From the NCBI GenBank assembly GCA_033239125.1, contig BSWB01000005.1, positions 50,886,993-50,950,992 on the forward strand: 64,000 nucleotides of DNA, given 5' to 3'. Each line of letters opens with the position of its first letter. The stretch's first letter is position 1. Both the position numbers and the translations under genes were made by a program. Of this stretch, positions 25,527-36,200 are shown one piece after another. The notes below the pieces were generated by a model that saw nothing but the letters and a program-made list of their open reading frames with translations, was not told the origin of the DNA and did no database searches. Source of the DNA: Fagopyrum homotropicum. Lineage: Eukaryota; Streptophyta; Magnoliopsida; Caryophyllales; Polygonaceae.

Positions 25527-27056
25527 ATAACACCCCGAATCCGCGGGACTCGGAGTGCCACATTGGGTTAGGATCTCACAATGGATCCTCACCCTAGCCC
25601 GACAACAAGTTCACTGAACCTTACAACATGGCACTGACAGATATAAAAATAAATACATAAAACTTTATAAACTGTACAACCAAAAGGTAGGACAACATAG
25701 CCGAGTAAATAAACCAACATCCTCACATAGGAGGTAACAAAAGATCATCCTCACGTAGGAGGGAAAAGGTAAACAACCCAAAAGCCCACAACAACCTATG
25801 TACGAGACGTCTTTGGCCTGCCACTCTGCTAGATCACCCAACAGCATGCCTATCCTGTGGGGCATCTACAACATGGTAATAAACCATTAGCTATCCATAC
25901 ACATATATAGAGTAATGCATAAGCACAATCACAACCAAGGAAAGATAAACACATCAGCATGCTTTGACACATTTACCCATTTTATCATCTCAATATAATG
26001 GTCAATCACTCAAATCGTATATATAAATATATATATATATATATATGGAACTATGTGATACGAGGACCGATACATCCTCGCCTCTGAGCCTGCTAGCCAG
26101 CTACACAAGTATCGGTCACACAATCCGTGTACCTTGTGGGAGTGGATTGTGCCCTTCTTGTAAAGTAAGTCTGGCTTGACATCAGAGAACCTCCCAGACT
26201 CCACGGCGGGATAAAAGGGAAAGGTTATCATAACCACGCATACGGGGCAATCAATAAAACATAGGTCGGTATAAATGACATCTCATGCTATCATAGCAAC
26301 ATATAAATCACACAATACTCATGCAAATACCCAATATAAGGATGACAACTAAGTAAGTCCTACGGACTAACCTCAACCTCGATCAAACTCAACCACGATC
26401 ACCTCTACACTGGAGGGACAACACAGCCTGCAAAACCAAGAGAAGACCCTTGCTGATGTAGGTGGCGTAGGGGTGGCTCACTGGTAGCACAGGGGCGGAT
26501 CCTGGCCGGCGCAAGGGCGGCTGCAAGGTGGCGCAGGGGCGGCTGGACATCAAAAGACACCACCTTAGTCCTTTCTTCACTCTTTCCTTTGATTTTTTAC
26601 TCCTTCAACCAAGCTCTCCAAGAGATCAACACCACATCAACACACCTCAGGCTGGCTCAACAAGGCACAACAACATCAACCAACATCAAAGCCAAGCAAA
26701 GCTATCCAAAACGCTCACAAACTCACAAAACTCAAGAGAAGATCAACAAAGATGATCCAAGGGAGAAGAGAGAAGAAGATATACGTAAGGAGAGAGAGAT
26801 GGAGTTGAGAAGGGTAAACCCTCATCAAAGAAAGGAAATGAAGGTTATAAAGGAGTAAAAAGAATAAAGCACGGGTCAAAGGGTCAAAGAAGACGGTTGC
26901 AGCACACAGAGCCGTGGGGGCGGACTCTGTGAGCCGCAGGGGCGGCCCAGGCAAACCGCAGGGGCGCCTCCAAGGTCATGCATGGGCGGTCAAGGCACAA
27001 TCCTGACCCTCTGCTCACTCTCTCAGCAACTCAACAACTAGGCTCTTATATCTACT
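25527..27056. mobile_element. Gypsy LTR-like insert inside Copia B
   Basis: A 1.5-kb block separates the RNase H end of Copia B from its purine tract and 3' LTR. Its left end TAACACCCCGAATCCGCGGG nearly equals the start of the 2.5-kb Gypsy LTR at 54623, and both continue with the phrase GCGGGACTCGG and a degenerate ACAACAANTTCACTG. So it is a related, partly deleted LTR. The flanks TTTAC (left) and CTTAC (right) may be a 5-bp target duplication. The right end lacks the expected CGGGGTGTTACA. It holds a cluster of AGGGGCGG motifs (26456-26546, 26902-26990) and a short (AT)n at about 26020-26046. Confidence 0.65.
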
Positions 27057-27097
27057 TACCAAACTAGGCATGCATATGCCACCTAGTTTGAGGGGGG

Positions 27098-27229
27098 TGT
27101 TGGATGTAATCATGTAACTAATTTGTTACATGAAATATGTTGTATAAATAGCCTTATGTACACAGATAATAAACAAGCTGAATTTCTCATTCACAATATC
27201 TCTCTCTCACACACATTACATCACTAACA
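27098..27229 (+). repeat. 3' LTR of Copia element B
   Basis: Starts TGTTGGATGTAATC after a G-rich polypurine tract (AGGGGGG, 27091-27097) and ends CATCACTAACA. Only 132 bp, with a TATA-like TATAAATAG near 27153. An inverted repeat AAACTAGG/CCTAGTTT (27061-27089) precedes it. Confidence 0.85.
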
Positions 27230-28160
27230 TATTCTTAATCAATTGCTTCATCATCATTATCGATTTCCTATCTAGCATTTATGTTTAGTTCTCTAGGAGA
27301 ATTTCATTATATATTGCTCCCCATTGGTTAATATCTTATTGATCTGAATCTCCTTATTATCTTGCTTACAGAGTTTTAAGACTTGAAAAGTTTAGACTGT
27401 TAGACCTATGTGCATAATCTGATGCAAAAGATTGTGGTTGAAAGTCCTAGATACAACTTTTTACATTTTATGACTGATTGATTGAAAATCCTTGTAGGAC
27501 GTTAATGGATTTGACATATAATTATCACTACTACATTGTTTTGCCGTTGTTGCTGAACAATCGGTGGCAAAATAATTACGCTCAGATGTCTGAAGAGTTC
27601 ACTATGGGTTTATATTTAGTCTCTGATATCTTGAAAACTATTACTCATATGATGGATGATATGATTTTAAAAGCTCATCAAATATGCTAGCTAATTTTTG
27701 CAGAATGGAAAGTCAAGCTTGATGATAAGCATGTTGTTGTAAGAGATGGCAAACAAAGTTTCCTACAACAGCACAACAAATTTCAATTTAAAAAAGTCTA
27801 GATATTGTGCCTAATTATAAGTGTCCTTACTTGCAAGGAGTATCACAAGTCTGTAGGTGTGCACTCATTGGTCTTCAGTTTCTCCTCAATAGTTGCCTCA
27901 ATGTAGCTTATTATTTTGCTAAAGGAGATATTTATGCCTATAACAGCATATGTAAATGAGTTGGTATTTTGCAAAAAGGGTTTTTTATGCACATTGTGAA
28001 TTTTTACCATCTCTTGACATATTTATACAATTTATTCTTCTTTCTTTTTTGTTGAATCTCAGGTAAACTGTTAAATTTATTAGCGAACCAATACAAATGT
28101 TCCAACGTCCTCTTGTCAACGCATTACTTTACCTTGCGACGATCAGCACCATTTATAATT
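27230..28160 (+). other. Unassigned transcript-like or gene-fragment region
   Basis: No family recognised. An open frame at 27478-27690 (70 codons) is followed by shorter open pieces to about 28160, in which a phrase ISEPIQMFQRPLVNALLYLA reads well near 28080-28140. Pyrimidine tracts with AG (for example before 27486 and 27702) could act as splice acceptors. It could be exons of a broken host gene or an old element; I cannot decide. Confidence 0.2.
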
Positions 28161-28310
28161 GCGGTTAAAAAGCAGCAAATAAAACACTAATACTCCGACA
28201 TTGCTTAAATTAAAAATTAACTTACATGAAATATATTAAGCCACGCACGGAGCACGCGCATTTTCACCTTGTCAACAACAAAAATAAGAGTTTATAAAAT
28301 AATTTGTGGA

Positions 28311-28930
28311 TCTACGTAAGGACTTGACGCTACCCAAATGGCTACGTAGGTAACTCGATTTTACATTTAATATAATATTGGGTACAGTCGTAAATCAAAT
28401 TCAATATTGCTTTTAAAAGAACTACGTATGATTTGATTCCGTTTTCTTTTACGGATACGTAGGAATTTGATACAAAATAAACACGTATTAAATTTAGTCA
28501 CAAATATATATTTTACTTTCATATCAAATCAAAGTCATAAAAATTCATGTATCCCTTTAAGAACTACGTAAAACTTGATTCCTATTAAAAGGATACGTAG
28601 GAAATTTGGTAAATTAAGAACCGAATTCAGTCACAAATTTTAAAATACAATAAAATAAATAACCTAACACTTTTCTTGATTATGCGCGTGATAGCGGGAT
28701 AAATTAAGCAACGCTTCTTAGAAGGTGAGTTTAATTAAATCCTTTGATGCATGGTCGAGATATAAATGTCATGCAAATGATTGTTGAATCATCGTCTAGG
28801 CAACCCTTCCTAGAAGGTGGGTTTAGACTTTGATTCTCTGATGCATGAAAACACTACACTGAACTACATGAGGCTTGATCCTCTTTAACGAGGTACGTAG
28901 ACAACCCGTCCAAAAACGGGTGCAGCCCAA
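28311..28930. repeat. Four-copy array of TACGTA-bounded motifs
   Basis: Copies at about 28311-28350, 28420-28470, 28561-28610 and 28861-28915. Each has the layout CTACGTA, then ACTTGAT-like text, then GGATACGTAGG (variants GGCTACGTAGG, AGGTACGTAGA). Between copies 3 and 4 another pair repeats: CTTCTTAGAAGGTGAG (about 28715) and CTTCCTAGAAGGTGGG (about 28808), each followed by TGATGCATG. This looks like the non-coding part of a decayed retroelement; I recall similar phrases from Tat/Ogre-type Gypsy elements but cannot check. Confidence 0.65.
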
Positions 28931-29026
28931 ATCACCAAAACCAACCAAATATTGGTATTTGTATCACTTAGAATCAAAAGGTCAAAAAGAGAAGGTCGAA
29001 CTCAAATAAAAAAAATTAATGAAATG

Positions 29027-29261
29027 TGTTACGTAAATTTGTGTACATTTTTACTCACCATAGTATTCTTACTAGAACATGATATATATACCTAGGATTT
29101 GTAATAGAATTATTCTAGACTCTTCCACCAGAAGACAAATATATACCCTATATATATATATATACCTACCATACAAGGTGGAATCAATCAAGTGAAAATC
29201 TGCAGATATACAATTCTCTTTATTCATTGTTACATTGTTCAATCCACTATGGTATCAGAGC
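29027..29261 (+). repeat. Probable 5' LTR and primer-binding site of Copia fragment D
   Basis: TGGTATCAGAGC at 29250-29261 is the perfect plant Copia primer-binding site. The 220 bp before it run from a TGTTACGTAA candidate start (29027) to TTCAATCCA, with a long TATATATATA box near 29148-29163. The left border is a guess, since no second LTR copy is in the window. Confidence 0.55.
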
Positions 29262-29293
29262 ACCACTAAGGACCAACGTCCAAAACAAAAACC

Positions 29294-29625
29294 ATGGAAA
29301 ACCTACCTCTACCACCGGCTAATCCAAATACATCAAACACACAAAATCCAGAAAACATTGGAAACCCTCCTCCACCCTCACCGCCTCAAATTCATCTTCA
29401 TACTCAGTATACCTCCACTACCATCAACCCTAGTTTTGGCAACCCATCATTTCCATCTAGTTCCTCAATTGTCACCATGAAACTCTCCCAAGAAAATTTT
29501 ATTCTCTGGAAAACTCAAATCACCCCTTATCTACAATCTTTGGCTTTCTACACCATTTTCGATGGTTCAAATCTATCTCCCACACCTTTTGATCCCTCTT
29601 ACAAAGACTGGCTTATCAAGGACCA
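29294..29625 (+). pseudogene. Copia D gag N-terminal remnant
   Basis: Begins at ATG 29294, 33 bp after the primer-binding site. A Pro/Asn-rich leader is followed by VTMKLSQENFILWKTQITPYL, the standard Copia gag opening. From about 29620 the frame runs into sequence that is coding on the opposite strand, so the last 30 or so residues of the open frame (to 29710) are not gag. Confidence 0.7.
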
Positions 29626-30010
29626 AATGGATTTGGTGATATTGTTTGGTGATGAGGAGAGAGTAGGTTATGCTTTGAATGGGTTTGGTGATATTGTTTT
29701 TGGATCGTGATGATCCCAAAGGGTTGTGATGGGACTGGAGGGGTAAGAGTAAAGGCTTGTGAGGAGTGGTGATAGGAGAGATGGTGGTAGAGTAAGGAGT
29801 GGTAGCAAAAGTAGTTGACTGGGTTAGGTTGGGTGAGGTCGACGATAGCGGTGAGGACAAGTTAGAGCTAGTATTAGGGTTTGAAGATGGAACACAAAGA
29901 ACATTGTTCAACACAAGTTTTGAAGTTGATAAAGGTAGAGAAGTAAGGCCAGAGTGGGTGATGTTTAGACCCGAGCCATTGCCAACAAGCATTTTATTGG
30001 TTCTAGTGTT
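29620..30010 (-). pseudogene. Inverted Copia pol fragment (protease end joined to integrase-RT linker)
   Basis: On the minus strand the text LVGNGSGLNITHSG and LVLNNVLCVP matches the C-terminal part of Copia protease. It passes into a Ser/Thr/Pro-rich linker ending SSRSKNNITKPIQ, the typical start of the region before reverse transcriptase. The integrase that should lie between is missing. It faces the plus-strand gag of fragment D, so an inversion or head-to-head joining plus a deletion has happened. Confidence 0.7.
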
Positions 30011-30017
30011 AAGTAAA

Positions 30018-30135
30018 TATATGATTAACAAATACGTGTTAAGTAAATATAATCATTGATATATGAAGAAGATCTTTGATATCAATTAGAATCATTGATA
30101 TATGATTAACAAATACGTGTTAAGTAAATATAATC
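30018..30135. repeat. 36-bp direct repeat, spaced about 80 bp
   Basis: ATATGATTAACAAATACGTG with its continuation TTAAGTAAATATAATC occurs at 30018-30054 and again at 30099-30135. It lies in the 3' flank of the synthase gene. Confidence 0.85.
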
Positions 30136-30171
30136 GATCAAACGCATAATTTAGCCTCCAAGGCTAAAGTC

Positions 30172-30177
30172 TTTATT
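30172..30177 (-). terminator. Candidate poly(A) signal of the synthase gene
   Basis: AATAAA on the minus strand, about 75 nt after the stop codon at 30253-30255. Plant signals are loose, so position is the main support. Confidence 0.4.
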
Positions 30178-30252
30178 ATAGCAAGTGTGTGAGGCATACT
30201 TATTGATAATGTGGATCTCTACTAATTAAGCACAGTACCAATCCTGAAAAGG

Positions 30253-33200
30253 CTATTTGCTTTCAAATGGATTTTCAAATGCAATGACGTTTCCAGATCC
30301 CGAGAACACCACCTGATAATTTAGAAGCAATTGTACTTAGATAAGTAGTAAGTTAGTGTTTAAATAGGCATAATATAATTATAAAAAAAAAGTACCTGAT
30401 AATCTAGCAGTGTTCTTGACTTGAAACCGGATGCACAATAGTCAAAGTAGTACTCCCATGTCCGGATGAATTTATCATCAAATCCAAGTGATTGTATTTT
30501 CCTGATCGACAATACCAAAATCATGAATCTTGCATTCAATCCGTGTGTGTATATATATATAATGATGATAAGGATAAAAATCTTTACCTCTCGTTGTTTA
30601 AGAAGTTTTGCCTCCAACATCTTAAAGTTCGATAGTAATGAATTCCTATGTTTTCAACTTGTTCAACACTACAAATAAACTCCACATTAACTATTTCACT
30701 TTATTTATATATATATAAGCATTAATTAGAAGTTGATTATCATGTGTTTACCATAGCCTTGTTGTAGCAACCATAGCTGATGTTACTCTACTCAAACAAG
30801 GCAGGAATCCCCCTGGAAAAATGTACTCCTTTATAAAATCCGAGCTTCGGATATACTCATCATAACGTTCATCTGGAATTGCAATGAACTGCAAAACATA
30901 CAAGATTTGATCAAACTAAATCAAGGGAAGGGAGCTATATATTTTTAAATCACTTGAAATCGCATACTTGTAGAACAAGAAGTCCATTCTCTGCCAACAT
31001 ATAATCACAGCAACGCATGAAGTCGTCCACATATTCATGACCAACGTGTTCTAACATCTCGCTACAAACACCACGAGTTTATATACACCCTTAGAAACAA
31101 CAAACCCTAGAAAGATGATACATAAATAACGACTAACACAAGCGGTATTACTCATACCAGGAAATAATTCGGTCGTATTTTTGCGAATGAGGTAGTCGAC
31201 GATAATCACAAAGAAGAAGCTTGATGCAATCCTGCATTCATTTTACATAAGATTTTGATAGAAGCAAACTGTGTTAGATTATAGATGAACTACTAAACCT
31301 ACTTGAAGACCAACTTCCTTCACTCTTTTCTCCGCAAGTCTTAGTTGTTCCTCAGATAAAGTGATGCCTGTATATTTGCATCCAGTAGACCTTACAATTT
31401 CAATGGCTAAGCTTCCCCATCCACATCCAATATCTAAAACTTCATGATCTTTCTCCACTTTGGCCTAAAAATGTAAGTAGGCAAAATGGAAGATGTTTTA
31501 GTAATATATATAGATTAGAATAAGAAATGCATGATAGAGTTTGAAGAAAAATCATCACCTTGGAAATAAGGGCGTGCAATTTTCTAAGTTGGGCATCCTT
31601 AAGATCTTCATTTATGGACTGTCCATCATCAAATATGATTAATGAGAGTAAAATATAGTAAATATTGAGCTTTCATCAACCAAACCATACCCGTATTAAT
31701 ATTATGTTATACTACTAAAGATGAAAGGATTTTGAGTTATGATTTCTGACCTTAAATATAGCACATGAATATGTCATAGTTTCGTCCAAGAACATAGAAA
31801 ACATCTCATTGCTCTATCATTCCAACAAAATGATTAGGACAACATAGTTAGGTCAAAATCAATAAAGTAAGATTGGAGTACCCATACCATGTCATAATGG
31901 CGAGAAATGTTCCTACGAGCTTGAGTGATTGTGTTCCTCCTTGAAAAATGACTGTAAAAATATTTTGCCGAAGCTATTCCTGATGTGAAAAGCATAGGTG
32001 TCCACCAACCTCTGAATCATCCGTTTAAAAATTCAAACAAGAGTTCATGTACGTGAAATATATGAAAATAATGGAATTGTAGTGTTTCATACACATAATA
32101 TGAAATACCTCTTTTTGTAAATCCTTGAAGAAGAATTTAAGTCTCTATTGACGATGAGTAACTACAAAACAAAAGTTTGAGATGCAATTAGTTCCCAAAT
32201 AGAAAACCATATTGAATATATCACATCTAGTGTGATACTATTGTTACATATGGCTTGTGTAACTGTAGATAATAAATATTAAAATCTCATGTGTTATCCA
32301 AACAAGTGGAGTAAGATTTGGATTTATCTTTGGTTTCATGCATAGGAAGAGTAGGGTTGTGATCCACTTGTTATTGTTTGAAAACAGTGTTCACCATACG
32401 GCCTAGTCCAAAACAATAAAGGAGGTGTTAGAAACCCCATTTATGATTTATGAGAAACCTTTCATGTCGAACAAGGTTCACCATATGGTTACGATGGTTA
32501 GTGCTTTAGTAGTGAGGAAAAACAGTTAGAGATTAGATTGTTAGAAAAGAATTAAGTTCGCAAGAAAGAGTTAAAGTTCTACTTTATGTTAACCTTGAAC
32601 ACATAAGAGATTAAAATTTTGTGTTGATCTTGAGTTTCAACAACCCATTATAGTCTTGGGGGCTAGAGATTTTAAAAGGTCTCAATGTTGTTGACGAGCC
32701 TTTTGAAATCGTTAGAGGGAGTTATTTGAGTCAAACACCAAATAGATGTGTGTTGTAGTTGAGCGGTGTGAAAAATATTCCTAGTTTGAGAAGGAACTTG
32801 CTTTCAGTTGGATATTTAGATGATGAAGGTTAAGTTGTAACTTTTGGTTGTGGAAACTATAAGATAACCAAATATGGTGTTGGACTAAGGAAGGAAGGAC
32901 GGAATGATGTATATGAGTAACATGACCAACAACACCCGGGTGAATATAATTATTGTATGAGAAAATGGCTTCCTTTGTGATGTTGAAGCTCTACACAACT
33001 TCAATTGGGTTTGAAAACCGAGTAGAAAATTTAGCGTTGTTATTGGATGAGGGTTGTTGTTAAGAAAGATGACTATTACTGGAAGCAGTTTATAGGCAAG
33101 GGATTGTTGGATTGTGGAGCATAGTGGATTATGATGTTATTCTTAGGAGCTTCATGTATTGTACTAAGTTGAATAGGATTAGGATTCTATCCTTAGGGCA

Positions 33201-36200
33201 ATGGATAGGTGGAGTAGGGTTTTATCCTCATATTTAAACTCATTTTGATTTTTGCATTCATGACCACAAGATATAGTATAAAAACTCTTTCTTGTGAGAT
33301 CCTCAAATGTACTCACATATTCATGGCAAACTAGATTAGCAATTCTCGTCTAATTTTCTCTCTTTGATTTTTTTTGAATCCTAGCATAGAAAGCCTATCC
33401 TTTGATTTTCCTAAAACTCATGCAAACCATACATGTTAAGAGGTGTTTATATAGTAGCATCATGACCAAAAAGTTTAAAGTTGCATGGAAAATAATTAAT
33501 CTTTCATACCATGAAGAGATCCAAAAGACCTTCATCTCTATCGACAAGTGAAAAATCCCCATTTATGTATGCATCCGCAAGGCCCAAATCAGCCTCCATA
33601 CAAACCTGTCAAAAGAGGAGCTTAATAGTTGCACCTTGTTTTGCTCCAGCAAGATACACACTACATTGTTATTTTATGATAAGCAATCCATCACCCCCAC
33701 ATATATTCAAATCCTCCGATCTGAAAAAGTGGGTGATAAACCCTATTTATCCGATTACCCAATGGATGATGTTGGTAAATGTTTAAGGCAAGGAAAAGTA
33801 CCTTCGAGTAGAATTGTGGGTTGTGAACCCTTATTGTTACCTTTGGTGCACCATTCATACTTGTACCTCCAAAGGTCAAAACTCCACCCCCATTCTCTAA
33901 TATGCTGTTGTTCAAAACTCAAAGAAATGAGTCATACTTTATATCTAAAATATAGATTCAAACAACTAGGTACAAGTTTGAAAGAAATTGAACTTACATA
34001 AGACAACCAATAGAGATAAATTGACTTAAAAACCTACTCGTCACAATGCGAGTTCCGGTCTCAAACCATGAAATTACCATTTGCTTTGGGTTTGGAAGAA
34101 CACTACAATCTCTTCCAAGCAACTGATGTGCAGCAACCATGCCAGCCTAAATGAAGAAGTATTGTTACACAAATTCGAGTAGTATTGCTTGACTACACAA
34201 GTTGTAGTTATATTACTCAAAAGTAGTTAAAAACTCTACCTTTAGTCCTTCCTCATGAAAACCATAACCTAAAATAATAAAAACAATTTAGTTAGAATAT
34301 GATCAATGTAATATACACATGAAACCTATTTTGTTATCAATATGAAAGATTACCATGATGTATGTCGCAAAACCAAATGCTTCTTTTTCCTTGAATGTTA
34401 TCCATGGCAAGTGAAGCTTTAGACGCAGCAAAAGAGGGAATAGGATGCCTAGTTGACCATTTGAGCAATATATTTTTGGGTACCTCAACTGAACTAAGAG
34501 TTACAAAAAAGGGTTCATCTCCTTTGTCAATGTTCTGTTCAATATAAGAACTGCATAAGTCTTTAGCAACAACACAAAATGAACATGTTATTTATCATAA
34601 AACCTTACAAGATACATACTAGCAATGAAGTTACCTGCATCACATTAAGCCAATAAGTTGTGTACATGTTACTATCTGGACTACCAAGGAGATTGCATGC
34701 ACTCCATGTTGATCGGTTTTGTGGCATCATAGTTTTGTCTTGATGGAGGAAGCAATCACTGTCCACAAGTAATTAAAAGGTTGGTTAAACATAAACACAT
34801 TGATTATTTAACACGTAAATGTCTAATAACAACACTTGCAATCAAAATACTCATTGGTTGTGGATTATTGGACTTTAGAGGAGAATTTATTTTGGTGATA
34901 ATGATAAGTCATATTCTTCTTATCTCGTTTCTAAAAGTAATTAACGATAGGAAATAAGATTATGAAAACTCACACCGTTATTGGTGCTAAGCCACACCTT
35001 AATGAAAATATTATATGATTGTGTTTGGTAGGGAAGAGATTAGTGGGTATAGTTTTTTTATTAGGGCATTGAACGGACGTGTGTGAACTTTCAAACACGT
35101 TCTAGGCAGATGTAGTAAACATTGTTGCATTCTTGATTAATAAAGGATTGTCGACTCTATTGGAGAATGAAATTTCAGAAAATTTACGATTTCTTAAAAA
35201 GGTAAATTTATCGTTCCTTTGACTATTCGGTTATCTAGCATATGTTGTATCTATTGTTAAGAAAAGAAAGTTGGATGTTAAGTCTACAAAATGTATTTTT
35301 ATTGGATATGGCAGTGGCAGAGATGACTTCACATATCAATTTTGGATGAACAAAACAAGAAAGTTATTCATACTCGAGATTTTTTGTTCAATATATAGGT
35401 TTTGTATAAAGATAGATATGATGCACCAGAAGCTACTAGTTCTAAACCTAAAGTGGTGGAGTTAGACATCTCCAACTCACATGGAAGTAAGCAGACTATC
35501 GAGTAATAATTGCGCACACCGGAGGTTCCACTGCGTAGGTCCACTATGAGAGTGTGGATTGCCTAACATGTATACTCTCTTTAACTTTCATATGTTGTTG
35601 ACTAGTAGTGGGGAGCTTGAAATTTATACAAAGACATCTCACAATGATCTTGTGAGAAAGTGGAGGCTTGCAATGGGTGATAAGATGGACTTGTTGATAA
35701 CAAACGAGACTTCGGAATTAGTTGAACTCCCAAAGGATTAAAAGGCATTTCATAACCAATGGGTGTATAAAATCAAGAAAAAAGTTGATAGAAGTGGCGT
35801 TACAAGGAAGAACTATTTGTGAAAGGGTTTCAACAAAAATACGGTATATATTGTAATTATGTTTTTACTCTTGTGGTAAAATCAACATTAATTCATCTAA
35901 TGTTGGGTATGGTGGTTGTAGAAAACGAGTTACAATAGTTAGATGTAATAACAACCATTCTACACGATGATTTAGATGAAAAGATCTACATGAAGAAACT
36001 AGAGTGTTGCTTGTTTGAGGGTAAAAATGATCTTTTGTGAAAATTGAAATGATTGTATGGCTTGAAACAAGCTCCTAGATTGTGGCATGATAATCTTGAT
36101 GTATTCATCCATGACAATGAGTTCGTGAAAAGTAAGTTAATTATTGATTCTATTTCAAAAAGTTTGACAACAGTAATATCATATTGTCGTTATATGTTCA

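Larger units (their letters stand above)
21179..27229 (+). mobile_element. Ty1/Copia element B with short LTRs and a nested insert
   Basis: Order: shrunken 5' LTR, primer-binding site, gag, protease, integrase, reverse transcriptase, RNase H, then a 1.5-kb foreign insert (25527-27056), then purine tract and 3' LTR. The coding part is mostly open but carries frameshifts, stops and an altered YVDD box. The 5' LTR shares only its right-hand 48 bp cleanly with the 3' LTR. Bases next to the outer ends (TATAG left, TATTC right) do not form a clear duplication. Confidence 0.85.

Noticed and set aside
28311..28930. Possible CRISPR array
   Set aside because: Units vary in sequence and spacing (about 110, 140 and 300 bp) and the setting is a plant nuclear genome; no cas genes.
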